The translations under genes and the position numbers were made by a program. Shown piece by piece: positions 7,635 through 19,580 of a stretch of 37,837 nucleotides of DNA. The notes beneath the pieces are model-generated. The model made no database searches and was not told the DNA's origin. It worked only from the letters and a program-made list of their open reading frames with translations. Every line of letters begins with the position of its first letter. Within the stretch, counting starts at the first letter, position 1. Source of the stretch: Thiotrichaceae bacterium (lineage in GTDB: Bacteria; Pseudomonadota; Gammaproteobacteria; Thiotrichales; Thiotrichaceae); contig JAGLEV010000046.1 in the NCBI GenBank assembly GCA_023144895.1, forward strand, positions 1 to 37,837, read 5' to 3'.

Positions 7635-8184
7635 TGTGCTTATTATACTCTCAGTGTAAGTGATTAAATTTAGTAAAATAGTAGCGACAAAATACCTGCT
7701 AAGCAAGATGTGCTTGTAAAACATATCAATATTTAGGTAAAAGCTAATTTCTACTTTTAGTGGGTGATACAAAATTTAATGATAGTAAATTTTACTGTAG
7801 AATAGATTGAAATATAATTATTTTATATCACTCAAGTAGCGGTATTATAATGAAATATTGGGGTGCTCTCTTATTCTAGGGCGATTTTTCAAGAAGGTAG
7901 TCAGTATGATAATAGTGTTTTAGCAATGCTGTATTAAAATAATAAATTTTATTTGATGATAAAGTATGTAAAAATGAGATTACATGACAGGGCTGACTGC
8001 CTTGACTACCTAAGAAATAAAAGGATAAAAAATTACCTTTGAATCAAGTATTTATTTTATATTACTTGTTTCAAGTGAAAAAGAATAGAGAGGCTTAGTT
8101 GAAGCCTTCTTAGGATCATTGTTAGTACTATCTCTCAGAATAACTGTAGAGATCTTTGTCATTTAATTAGATTTTTATTTGCTT
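7635..8184. other. 550-bp intergenic stretch with promoter and dyads
   Basis: Lies between divergent genes and is very AT-rich. On the plus strand there is a promoter-like pair at 7791-7818; a long-range inverted repeat AGGTAGTCA (7895-7903) with TGACTACCT (8003-8011); a hairpin CAAGTA/TACTTG near 8046-8072; and AGGCTT/AAGCCT near 8091-8107. No open frame of convincing composition was found. It is either a long structured 5' leader of the diguanylate cyclase gene or contains a small RNA. Confidence 0.4.
7791..7818 (+). promoter_or_regulatory. Probable promoter upstream of the diguanylate cyclase gene
   Basis: TTTACT (7791-7796), 16-base spacer, perfect TATAAT (7813-7818). Transcription would start near 7825, giving a leader of about 360 bases before the cyclase start. 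Confidence 0.45.
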
Positions 8185-9357
8185 ATGGCCAGTATGCCTA
8201 TTTTTCAAAGTGTTTCTAGTCAGTTATCGAGAGATTTCTCTGCAGAACATCTTGCGAGTCTGAAATCATTTAATATGCCCTCGTTCTCGGTGCATGTTGT
8301 GCTTGCCATGGTCTTGCAATTGATGGCGGCTGTGCAAAATACCCCCCTATGGCGTACTATATTGACATGGTGCATCGTACTCATTGTGGTAGGTACTTTG
8401 CGTTTACTTCTTAATAGAATTGAAGTTCGTCGATCTTATCAAGATCCTGATGCGACTAAGCACTGGGTAACAAAATACATCTTATTTAGTAGTGTGATGA
8501 GCTTGTTATGGGGTGGTGTTGCTCTCTATTTATCGACCATTAATTCCAACCAGATAGTTATTTACGTCTTACTCATTGCTGTGATCATGACCAGTATTCC
8601 GTTATTGGTTGCTTCTAAAGAGGCGTTCTATACACAGCTATTTCTAATATTAGCTCCTATCACTATACGTTTATTCTTTGATCCTAATTCTTTTTTTGTC
8701 GGATTGGCATTTCTTGGTTTAGTCATAGCGGCTGTTTTTGCTGCAAATTATTTAAATCATGTTGTCTTACAGTTACAAAAAACACAATTAGAATTACAAG
8801 TACAAGCGGATACCGATCAACTAACTCAACTATCTAATCGTCGTGCATTTGATTCAGGCTTTAAACGTGAGTGGCAACGTAGCCTACGTAAAAGCAAACC
8901 TATTGCCTTGTTAGTTGTTGATATTGATGAGTTTAAACTTTATAACGATACCTATGGTCACTTGGCAGGAGATGATACCTTAAAGAAAATAGCCATGATT
9001 ATTCGTAAAACAGCACGACGCTCCAGTGATATTGCTGCGCGTATTGGAGGGGAGGAGTTTGCTGTATTACTGCCTGATACTGACTTAGAGGGTGCTCGTT
9101 GTGTTGCTCAGCGCCTACAGCAAAATATTAGTCGTTTAGATATTAACCATCCCATCGATACAGATAAAAAATTAACAGTCAGTATTGGTATTTCTTGTTG
9201 TAAACCCACTCAAAGCCAAGATGGAGAAAGTTTGCTCTTTCCTGCAATGCTGGTTAAATCAGCTGATTATGCAATGTATCATGCTAAGGCTGCGGGTAAG
9301 AATTGTATTAGAGAAGAAGGTTGTGGAATGCATTCTGTACACGATAGCTTAAAATAG
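8185..9357 (+). CDS. Membrane diguanylate cyclase (GGDEF)
   Basis: Makes the second messenger c-di-GMP from two GTP. The 390-residue protein has about six membrane helices in residues 30-195, a short coiled coil (LQLQKTQLELQVQADTDQLT) and a C-terminal GGDEF domain. The active site reads GGEEF (288-292), a functional variant. The product-inhibition site RxxD is present as RSSD at 279-282, exactly five residues before it. Other conserved pieces are LTQLSNRRAF, DIDEFKLYNDTYGHLAGD and SADYAMYHAKAAGKN. There is no EAL domain and no recognisable extracellular sensor, so the helices themselves may sense the signal. The start is uncertain: TTG 8179, ATG 8185 and ATG 8194 are all possible and none has a strong ribosome site. 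It stands alone behind a 550-bp leader region. Confidence 0.92.
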   Translation: MASMPIFQSVSSQLSRDFSAEHLASLKSFNMPSFSVHVVLAMVLQLMAAVQNTPLWRTILTWCIVLIVVGTLRLLLNRIEVRRSYQDPDATKHWVTKYILFSSVMSLLWGGVALYLSTINSNQIVIYVLLIAVIMTSIPLLVASKEAFYTQLFLILAPITIRLFFDPNSFFVGLAFLGLVIAAVFAANYLNHVVLQLQKTQLELQVQADTDQLTQLSNRRAFDSGFKREWQRSLRKSKPIALLVVDIDEFKLYNDTYGHLAGDDTLKKIAMIIRKTARRSSDIAARIGGEEFAVLLPDTDLEGARCVAQRLQQNISRLDINHPIDTDKKLTVSIGISCCKPTQSQDGESLLFPAMLVKSADYAMYHAKAAGKNCIREEGCGMHSVHDSLK

Positions 9358-9431
9358 ACCCTTAAGGCTCAAAATCATAAAGTAAAAAATCGATTAATTT
9401 GAACATAAAACAACAAGTCTAGAAATTCTAA

Positions 9432-11986
<2,555 letters not shown>

Positions 11987-11997
11987 TGGAGATATAA

Positions 11998-13281
<1,284 letters not shown>

Positions 13282-13338
13282 CTTTTACTATTAGTCTGTC
13301 AGTTGAATGGATATCCAATAACAACGTATTCGACTTAC

Positions 13339-13358
13339 GGGCTAATATGAGCCCTTTG
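13339..13358 (+). terminator. Weak hairpin after eno
   Basis: GGGCT (13339-13343) pairs with AGCCC (13350-13354) over a six-base loop, followed by only TTTG. It may attenuate rather than stop transcription into ftsB. Confidence 0.4.
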
Positions 13359-13453
13359 TCATAGTGTAAAAAATAGTCTTAAAATACTCATTCATAAAGT
13401 AAATTGTATTTTATTGTCAACTTTTTCCTATGCAAAGCTCTCAATATTGTTAG

Positions 13454-13476
13454 GATTTGTGTAATAGTCACAAATC
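13454..13476. promoter_or_regulatory. Perfect 8-bp dyad upstream of ftsB
   Basis: GATTTGTG (13454-13461), seven-base spacer, CACAAATC (13469-13476). It lies about 50 bases upstream of the likely ftsB start and has the shape of a dimeric-regulator operator or a short hairpin. No regulator can be named. Confidence 0.35.
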
Positions 13477-13522
13477 GTTGTACACTCCTCTAATTCTTAT
13501 AAAAACTATTGCTGGAAAATCT

Positions 13523-13849
13523 TTGATAAAAAAACTAACCATATTATTTTCTATCCTAGCCACATTGCTTTTTTTAAGGTTATGGTTTGGTAATGGTAGT
13601 TTCCCCGTTATTATGCAGATGGAGGCACAGCTAGCAGCATTAACCGTTAAGGGCGAAGCAATGCAAGCACGGAATTACAAACTTGAGGCCGAAGTCAATG
13701 GTTTAAAAGAAAGTCTTGATGCTATTGAAGCACGTGCTCGAAATGACTTTGGTATGATTAAGCGTGGTGAAACTTTTTACCAAGTGATCACAAAAGAGCC
13801 AAAATTAATTAAGCCAGAATCTACAAATACTCCCTCAGCAACAGATTGA
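13523..13849 (+). CDS. ftsB: Cell division protein FtsB
   Basis: Small bitopic inner-membrane protein of the divisome that pairs with FtsL and FtsQ to activate septal wall synthesis. The hydrophobic anchor is followed by the diagnostic RLWFGNGSF (matching RLWFGKNG in Escherichia coli), then a periplasmic coiled coil of ~45 residues and the conserved ARNDFGMIKRGETFYQV near the C terminus. The reading frame has no ATG: I chose TTG 13523 (GGA seven bases upstream), giving 108 residues, close to the usual 103. A TTG at 13457 would add 22 residues with no counterpart in the family. ispD begins eight bases after the stop. Position between eno and ispD is the classical one. Confidence 0.9.
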   Translation: MIKKLTILFSILATLLFLRLWFGNGSFPVIMQMEAQLAALTVKGEAMQARNYKLEAEVNGLKESLDAIEARARNDFGMIKRGETFYQVITKEPKLIKPESTNTPSATD

Positions 13850-13856
13850 TAGAATA

Positions 13857-14573
13857 ATGAGCAAAGCAAGCCTTGATATGTGGGTTATTATACCAGCAGC
13901 TGGTATTGGTAAGCGCATGAAAAGTGTGATTCCTAAACAATATCTGCCTTTAGCTAATAAGACCGTTCTAGAACATACATTAGCCTGTTTTTCTGATCAT
14001 CCTGATATAGCGGGGATTATTATTGCCCTACATCCTGATGATACTTATTGGGCAGAGCTTAATATAGAGATTAATTTACCTCTCCATATTGTTGATGGTG
14101 GTAATGAACGTGTTGATTCTGTAACGAATGCCTTACAGTATTATTTACAGCTTGATGATATTAATCCTAATAAGCCTATTCTCGTACATGATGTCGCACG
14201 ACCTTGCCTTTCTCGTCATGATTTAAACAAATTATTGGCAGCCCGTAAGTCTTGTGGCGATGCGGGAGCTATTCTTGCTGCCCCAGTGAGTGATACGATG
14301 AAACGAGCTTCAAAGAAGTCACAATCTATTGATCACACCATATCAAGAGAGAATTTATGGAGTGCTTTAACACCACAAATGTTTCCAGCCCAAGTGCTCT
14401 ATGATGCAATAATACGTGCTAATAAAAGTACTACATTAGTGACAGATGAAGCTTCTGCTCTTGAATATGTGGGACAACAACCTTATTTAATAGAAGGCAG
14501 TGCAACCAATATAAAAATAACTCGTCCTGATGATTTAGCCTTGGCAGAGTTTTTTATTCAACAAGATGAGTAG
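13857..14573 (+). CDS. ispD: 2-C-methyl-D-erythritol 4-phosphate cytidylyltransferase
   Basis: Third enzyme of the MEP isoprenoid pathway: MEP plus CTP gives CDP-methylerythritol. The 238 residues show the nucleotide-binding start WVIIPAAGIGKRM, then IPKQYLPL, the Arg of GGNERVDSVTNAL, VHDVARPC, and the late TRPDDLALAEFF. The next gene is the pathway enzyme ispF, six bases after its stop; CTP synthase lies in the same cluster. Length is normal and nothing is missing. Confidence 0.97.
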   Translation: MSKASLDMWVIIPAAGIGKRMKSVIPKQYLPLANKTVLEHTLACFSDHPDIAGIIIALHPDDTYWAELNIEINLPLHIVDGGNERVDSVTNALQYYLQLDDINPNKPILVHDVARPCLSRHDLNKLLAARKSCGDAGAILAAPVSDTMKRASKKSQSIDHTISRENLWSALTPQMFPAQVLYDAIIRANKSTTLVTDEASALEYVGQQPYLIEGSATNIKITRPDDLALAEFFIQQDE

Positions 14574-14579
14574 TAATTA

Positions 14580-15056
14580 ATGTCGATACGAATAGGGCAG
14601 GGCTTTGATGTACATCGTTTTTGTGATGGTAATCATATTATCTTAGGTGGTGTACGAATTCCTCATGATCATGCTTTATTGGCACATTCTGATGGTGATG
14701 TATTAATTCATGCCTTATGTGATGCCTTACTTGGTTCATTAGCACTAGGGGATATTGGCAAGCATTTTCCTGATACTGATCAGGAGTTTGCTAATATTGA
14801 TAGCCAGATTTTATTAAAGCAATGCTATTCTCTCTTATTAGAACGAGGTTGGAAACTAGTCAATGCAGATTGCACACTAGTAGCACAGTCCCCTAAGATG
14901 GCACCCTATATTACTGCGATGCAGGAGACCTTAGCGACAAATCTCAATATTGCTATTGATGATATTAGTATCAAGGCAACCACCACCGAGACATTAGGTT
15001 TTACTGGGCGCAACGAGGGAATAGCGGCATACGCAACGGTATTAATTGAATCATGA
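14580..15056 (+). CDS. ispF: 2-C-methyl-D-erythritol 2,4-cyclodiphosphate synthase
   Basis: Closes CDP-methylerythritol phosphate to the cyclic diphosphate and releases CMP. The 158-residue protein has the zinc ligands Asp10 and His12 in GFDVHRF and His44 in DGDVLIHALCDALLG, the GDIGKHFPDTD loop, and the C-terminal KATTTETLGFTGRNEGIAAYA signature. The final codons overlap the start of the BatD-like gene (ATGA), showing translational coupling to an apparently unrelated gene. Confidence 0.98.
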   Translation: MSIRIGQGFDVHRFCDGNHIILGGVRIPHDHALLAHSDGDVLIHALCDALLGSLALGDIGKHFPDTDQEFANIDSQILLKQCYSLLLERGWKLVNADCTLVAQSPKMAPYITAMQETLATNLNIAIDDISIKATTTETLGFTGRNEGIAAYATVLIES

Positions 15057-16816
15057 AAAAATCAAGAACCTCCTTCTTTTTAAGCTTATTTTTACTCCTA
15101 TTTTCGGTTGATAGTATTGCTAAATTTAGTGCCACAGTGGGGCGCACGGTTATGTTTGAAGGCGATGTTGTCCGCTTAATACTTGAAACAGATTTCAATC
15201 CTCAATCCGAGCCTGATTTTTCTGTACTAGAGAAAGATTTTACCATTACCTTAACGCTTAAAAGTAAGCGCTATGAAATGATTAATGGCAATAGTAGTAG
15301 TTACAATACGTGGACATTGAGCTTACTGCCTAAGCGTAAAGGCGAGTTTATTATCCCAGTGATGACGGTTGATAATCAATCGACTCAAGCAATAAAGCTA
15401 GTGGTTAAAGCAGTCTCTAAGGAACAATTACAAAAAACAGCGGATGCTGTTTTTATTGAGACCGAGATAGGATTATCAGCCAGTAATAAAAAAGTCTATG
15501 TGCAACAGCAAGTTCCATTTATTGTTCGCTTATATACTGATAATACCATTCATGAAGGAGGTATTTTTATTGATGAGCTTGAAAATGGAACAATAGAAAA
15601 GCTAGGTAACGATAAGCAGTATACCGTTACTCGTAATGACAAGTCTTTTAGTGTTTTAGAGCGCCACTATATTGTTTCTGCTGATAAAAGTGGTCAGTTA
15701 GTGATTCCAGCACCCTTGTTTAAAGGACGGCAGTTGGAGAGCAATAAAAAAAGTCGTGCACAAAGCCAATATAATAATAATATTTTTAATGATCCCTTCT
15801 TTAGTGATTCAATATTTGGTCGTAGATTTGCAGGTATTACAAAGCCTATCAGTGTGCGAGGCAAGCCAATAGAGTTAGATATTCTCCCCGTACCCAGTGA
15901 GTTTAAAGATAAAGAATGGTTGCCTGCTGAAGATTTGGTTATTATCGATAGTTGGACGAATAAAAAGCCTAATTTTGAAGCGGGAGAGCCGACAACACGG
16001 ACTTTGACGATACAAGTTGTTGGCTTATTAGGGACACAAACTCCCTCGCTAAATTTAGATGAGATTCCTAAAGTTAGAATGTATAAAGAGAAGGATCATA
16101 CCAGTACAAAAACTGATGGGAGTCGAGTTTTTGGTATTAGAGAGCAGGATATTACCTATATCCCTAGTGCTTCTGGGAAAGCTATATTGCCAGGGTTTAC
16201 ACTCAATTGGTGGAATACAAAAACAGGGAAAATAGAAACATTTTCCTTGCCAGAAAGAGAAGTAATGATTGCAAAAGGGACACTTCCAGAAACCGTAGAG
16301 CCAGATAATTTAGCGAAACTACAGACACTGATTAAAGCATCTGAAATACCTCGGTCAGAAGTTATTGATAATAGCCCTTGGCTGACTTATCTTTTATGGT
16401 TGCTGGGATTCGCGGCATTGATTGGGTCATTAATACAAATGACATTAATGTTTCGTCATAAAAAATCGACGACAGCAATCAATAATAAACGAGAGAAAAT
16501 ACAGCCGAAATCTCAATCAGTTGTATTGAAAAACTTACAAATGGCTTGTGAAAATAATAATAATAAACAGGCGGCTCAATATCTTATTCAGCTTGCTGCT
16601 CTGGAATGGCGAGAAGATAAACTGACAAGTGTTGGAGTGATTGCTACAAAAATTAATGATGCTCAGTCATTGTTTAATTTAGATAAAAGTCTCTATGCTG
16701 GTGGACAAACAAAGTGGCAAGGTAAAGCACTTTGGCAACGTATTAAAAAAGGCTTACGGGATGAGTTGAAGGATAAAAAAGAGGGCGGTGGATTAGCTCA
16801 GCTTTACCCTAGCTAA
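15053..16816 (+). CDS. BatD-like exported membrane-anchored protein
   Basis: A 587-residue protein of the BatD (oxygen tolerance) family. It has a signal peptide (ending DSIA), a long beta-rich extracytoplasmic region starting KFSATVGRTVMFEGDVVRL, which is the family opening, a second module near SNKKVYVQQQVPFIVRLYT, a single membrane helix (YLLWLLGFAALIGSLIQMTL, ~445-466) and a ~120-residue cytoplasmic tail. BatD normally sits with a MoxR ATPase and the von Willebrand proteins BatA and BatB; none is in this window, and here it is coupled to ispF. It is probably an envelope scaffold, but the activity of the family is not defined. Confidence 0.85.
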   Translation: MKKSRTSFFLSLFLLLFSVDSIAKFSATVGRTVMFEGDVVRLILETDFNPQSEPDFSVLEKDFTITLTLKSKRYEMINGNSSSYNTWTLSLLPKRKGEFIIPVMTVDNQSTQAIKLVVKAVSKEQLQKTADAVFIETEIGLSASNKKVYVQQQVPFIVRLYTDNTIHEGGIFIDELENGTIEKLGNDKQYTVTRNDKSFSVLERHYIVSADKSGQLVIPAPLFKGRQLESNKKSRAQSQYNNNIFNDPFFSDSIFGRRFAGITKPISVRGKPIELDILPVPSEFKDKEWLPAEDLVIIDSWTNKKPNFEAGEPTTRTLTIQVVGLLGTQTPSLNLDEIPKVRMYKEKDHTSTKTDGSRVFGIREQDITYIPSASGKAILPGFTLNWWNTKTGKIETFSLPEREVMIAKGTLPETVEPDNLAKLQTLIKASEIPRSEVIDNSPWLTYLLWLLGFAALIGSLIQMTLMFRHKKSTTAINNKREKIQPKSQSVVLKNLQMACENNNNKQAAQYLIQLAALEWREDKLTSVGVIATKINDAQSLFNLDKSLYAGGQTKWQGKALWQRIKKGLRDELKDKKEGGGLAQLYPS

Positions 16817-17144
16817 TACCTTCTTCTTTCATCGAGCAATAGTCAGTATTTATGGCTTAGCGTTAAAAAGTCTCATTTGTAAATTAGTATAAAATATTTA
16901 TTGCATAATAATCATAAAGATAGAGAAGGCAATGGATAGGTGCCTTTTTCAAATTATTAATTTTTATGAACCTCCATTCACAATGTTTGTCTACTGCATT
17001 GCAGGAGGGCTTCTCATCAAGCGACACGATTCTTCCTAAAAAGCTCAGTTGATTAATGAAACAATGGGCTTCCTAGGAGGACTCTGATCAGTAGGTTTTA
17101 AGCTTACTCCAGCACCAATAATTATAATTTTTAAGGAGAATATT
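16817..17144. other. 328-bp intergenic stretch
   Basis: Contains a weak terminator for the upstream operon (16926-16950), a run of GC-richer sequence with a CCTAGG palindrome near 17071, and AAGGAG just before the next gene's GTG start. No convincing coding sequence or RNA gene was seen. Confidence 0.4.
16926..16950 (+). terminator. Terminator after the batD-like gene
   Basis: AAGGCA (16926-16931) pairs with TGCCTT (16941-16946) over a nine-base loop and continues into a T run. It would end the long pyrG-to-batD transcript about 110 bases after the last stop codon. Confidence 0.5.
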
Positions 17145-18011
17145 GTGAACAATAATAAAAGGCATTGGAGTGCTGTACTATCAGGACTTGTTCTGTTGTT
17201 AGTGGTCTCTGTCGCTAATGCAACTAGCCCTCGACATCAACAACACTGGGTTGATCAAAACCCTGTTACTATCGATATAATTAATGATCATGGACGAGGT
17301 TATAATAAACATAAACATACCACGCGGGGACGAAAACATCGTGCTTACTTAGAAGCGAAAAAAAATGAGCGTTATAGTATTAGAATCAGAAATCGTAGTA
17401 ATCGCCGTGTTGGTGTTGTGCTAACGGTTGATGGACGTAATGTTGTTTCTGGGAAAAAATCTCACTTACGAAGTAGTGAGCGTATGTATATTTTAGGTCC
17501 TCATGAAACAGCAACATATAAAGGCTGGCGTCGATCTAAAAATAAAATTAATCGTTTTTTCTTTACCAATGCAGGTAACTCTTATGCTGGTGCGTGGGGT
17601 GATTATTCTGCAGTTGGTGTGGTTGCAGCGGCAGTTTATTATGAAAAGCCTCAGCCTGTTCATCACCATAAACAAGTAACACCACAGGTAAACTCTGCTC
17701 CTAACTTTATGCATCGTGGAGCACCTGCACCTGCACCTAGTAGAAGAGCAGCTCAAGCTGACTCAATAGGAACAGGTTATGGTCGATCAGAGCATTCTGC
17801 ATCAACACAGACAACTTTCCGTGCTAAAACGAATGCACAAGCAAAGTATTTTTATAAATATGAGTGGCGTAATACTTTGTGTCAGCATAATATTATTCAT
17901 TGTTACACTCGACCCGTTCCAAAACCTGTTAATCGTTTTTGGCCCAATGATAATAGTGGCTTTGCAGCACCTCCACCACCTCGCCATGGACATCATCATA
18001 ATGGTCATTAA
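17145..18011 (+). CDS. Secreted protein of unknown function, His-rich C terminus
   Basis: Starts with GTG, supported by AAGGAG seven bases upstream. The 288 residues open with a signal peptide (WSAVLSGLVLLLVVSVANA). Residues ~27-175 form a basic, beta-rich domain with the stretches YSIRIRNRSNRRVGVVLTVD, MYILGPHETATYKGWR and FFFTNAGNSYAGAWGDYSA; I recall this stretch as recurring in uncharacterised secreted bacterial proteins, with no known activity. Residues ~175-215 are low-complexity (PAPAPSRRA), followed by a short part with two cysteines and a Pro/His-rich end (PPPPRHGHHHNGH) that could bind metal. A strong terminator follows, so it is probably a single-gene unit. Confidence 0.8.
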   Translation: MNNNKRHWSAVLSGLVLLLVVSVANATSPRHQQHWVDQNPVTIDIINDHGRGYNKHKHTTRGRKHRAYLEAKKNERYSIRIRNRSNRRVGVVLTVDGRNVVSGKKSHLRSSERMYILGPHETATYKGWRRSKNKINRFFFTNAGNSYAGAWGDYSAVGVVAAAVYYEKPQPVHHHKQVTPQVNSAPNFMHRGAPAPAPSRRAAQADSIGTGYGRSEHSASTQTTFRAKTNAQAKYFYKYEWRNTLCQHNIIHCYTRPVPKPVNRFWPNDNSGFAAPPPPRHGHHHNGH

Positions 18012-18036
18012 ATAAAATTTAAGTCACACTATTAAT

Positions 18037-18085
18037 AAAGCTCTGTTTTAGCCCTATTTGTCTGGGACTAACCAGAGCTTTTTTT
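18037..18085 (+). terminator. Strong intrinsic terminator after the His-rich secreted protein gene
   Basis: AAAGCTCTG (18037-18045) pairs with CAGAGCTTT (18073-18081); an inner TTAGCCC/GGGACTAA pairing almost completes the stem. Seven T bases follow. The convergent smr gene ends 24 bases downstream. Confidence 0.85.
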
Positions 18086-18109
18086 GTTTAAAGAATACAA
18101 ATAGTTGCC

Positions 18110-18658
18110 TCAATATTGTCGCCGTCGTAATAAGACATAAACGGCACCTGTCCCCCCTGCATTTGCTTGCGTCGAGTGATAGGCTAATACACGATCATGT
18201 TGTTGTAGCCAGTGACTCACTTTACGTTTAATTACTGAGCCTTTATTGAGTGATTTTTTCCCTTTACCATGAATGATTCGAACACAGCTACTTTTTATCG
18301 GGGTAGCACCTTGGATAAAACGTAAAAATGCAATCTTAGCTTGTGCAATATTCAGTCCATGTAAATCAATTTCATCAGAAATAGGGTAGTGACCACGGCG
18401 GAGCTTGCTAAATACTCGACGTTGAATGCCAGCCTGACAATAACTTAAAATATCATCGGCTTGGCTATCGATAGGTTCATATTCATCAGAAAGCATATCA
18501 ATCAGTACTTGATCATCATCTTCTTGTCTTTTTAACGGAATGACAGAGGGCTTTGGGGTGTTATAAGTGATTTTATTGTATTGGAGAGGAGTAACATCAG
18601 TAACTGCTGAGCGAAATAAATTATTTTCACTGGCTGAGTTCACTGGTTTTTTTGTCAT
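18110..18658 (-). CDS. Smr-domain protein, SmrA-like
   Basis: A 182-residue protein with a disordered N-terminal half and a C-terminal Smr domain, the small MutS-related nuclease/nucleic-acid-binding fold. Motifs: LRRGHYPISDEIDLHGLN (with the DLHG core), VRIIHGKGKKS (HGKG) and AGGTGAVYVLLRR at the end. The order and spacing resemble Escherichia coli SmrA rather than SmrB. GAGG lies nine bases before the ATG. It is transcribed divergently from surE with only 21 bases between starts, so promoters must lie inside coding sequence. Members have been linked to mRNA cleavage on stalled ribosomes or DNA nicking; the exact role here is open. Confidence 0.9.
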   Translation of the reverse strand: MTKKPVNSASENNLFRSAVTDVTPLQYNKITYNTPKPSVIPLKRQEDDDQVLIDMLSDEYEPIDSQADDILSYCQAGIQRRVFSKLRRGHYPISDEIDLHGLNIAQAKIAFLRFIQGATPIKSSCVRIIHGKGKKSLNKGSVIKRKVSHWLQQHDRVLAYHSTQANAGGTGAVYVLLRRRQY

Positions 18659-18679
18659 ACTTGCCTCATAATAATTGAG

Positions 18680-19432
18680 ATGAAAATACTACTAAGTAAC
18701 GATGATGGTTACAATGCCAAAGGTCTGCACGTACTTCGACAAGAACTTTCCAAGTATGCCACAGTTGTCACTGTCGCACCCGAGCTTAATCGTAGTGGTG
18801 CTAGTAACTCCTTGACTTTAGAACAACCTTTACGCTTAACAGATCATGGTGATGATGTGTATAGTGTGAATGGCACACCAACGGATTGCGTACATCTTGC
18901 GTTAACGGGTTTGCTTGACTATGAGCCAGATATTGTTGTTTCGGGGATTAATGCTGGTGCTAATATGGGTGATGATGTTTTATATTCAGGAACAGTCGCA
19001 GCCGCAATGGAAGGGCGCTTTTTAGGTTTACCTGCAATAGCAATCTCTAGTTGCTCACATACTTTAGAGCATGTTAACTCTGCTGCACATACCATTGGCT
19101 TGCTATTTCAGCAAATGAATGATTTTCCTGATAAGGAAGATACTATTCTTAATATTAATGTACCCAATTTACCATGGGGTGAGGTTAGAGGCTTACAAAC
19201 AACTCGTTTAGGACGACGGCATAAAGCAGAGCCAGTAATTAATGATAAAGATCCTCGAGGGCAACCGATCTATTGGGTAGGGCCTCCAGGTAAAGAGCAA
19301 GATGCTGGTGAAGGAACAGATTTTTATGCGATACGAGAGGGTTTTGTCTCGGTAACACCGATTCATACAGACCTTACCCGTTATCAAGCCTTAAAGGATA
19401 CAGCAGACTGGTTGACTAAAATAAATAAATAA
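18680..19432 (+). CDS. surE: 5'/3'-nucleotidase SurE
   Basis: Metal-dependent survival-protein phosphatase that acts on nucleoside monophosphates and short polyphosphate. The 250 residues carry the full active site: Asp8-Asp9 in LLSNDDG, Ser39 in NRSGASNSLT, Asn91 in SGINAGANMGDDVLYSGTVA, and NGTPTDC. In many gammaproteobacteria surE is followed by pcm (isoaspartyl repair) and nlpD; neither is here, and the gene is followed by a terminator and a convergent thioredoxin gene. Confidence 0.97.
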   Translation: MKILLSNDDGYNAKGLHVLRQELSKYATVVTVAPELNRSGASNSLTLEQPLRLTDHGDDVYSVNGTPTDCVHLALTGLLDYEPDIVVSGINAGANMGDDVLYSGTVAAAMEGRFLGLPAIAISSCSHTLEHVNSAAHTIGLLFQQMNDFPDKEDTILNINVPNLPWGEVRGLQTTRLGRRHKAEPVINDKDPRGQPIYWVGPPGKEQDAGEGTDFYAIREGFVSVTPIHTDLTRYQALKDTADWLTKINK

Positions 19433-19466
19433 GTTGAATATTTCTGGGATTGGAATGGGTAATACC

Positions 19467-19502
19467 CGTTGGAGTGCAGAATAATTATCAGCAGCTCCAA
19501 CG
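19467..19502. repeat. Inverted repeat downstream of surE
   Basis: CGTTGGAG (19467-19474) and CTCCAACG (19495-19502) form a perfect eight-base dyad with 20 bases between. A smaller GGGT-AAT-ACCC hairpin directly precedes it. It may stabilise the surE mRNA 3' end. Confidence 0.4.
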
Positions 19503-19534
19503 AATCACCAAAGTAGCAGAAGATGATGAGATAG

Positions 19535-19556
19535 AGAACCTTGATAAGGTTCTTTT
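19535..19556 (+). terminator. Terminator after surE
   Basis: AGAACCTT (19535-19542) pairs with AAGGTTCT (19546-19553) over a three-base loop, followed by TTT. It lies about 100 bases after the surE stop. Confidence 0.6.
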
Positions 19557-19580
19557 GTAGCTCTCGACTCTCAATAAGCT

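Noticed and set aside
5964-7772. Longer start (7772) for the MscS-like channel
   Set aside because: It adds 46 residues before what looks like a proper signal segment starting at ATG 7634; no ribosome site supports it.
17493-18015. Several overlapping open frames on both strands inside the secreted His-rich protein gene
   Set aside because: Low-complexity composition of the gene keeps other frames open; only the frame from 17145 has a ribosome site and a signal peptide.
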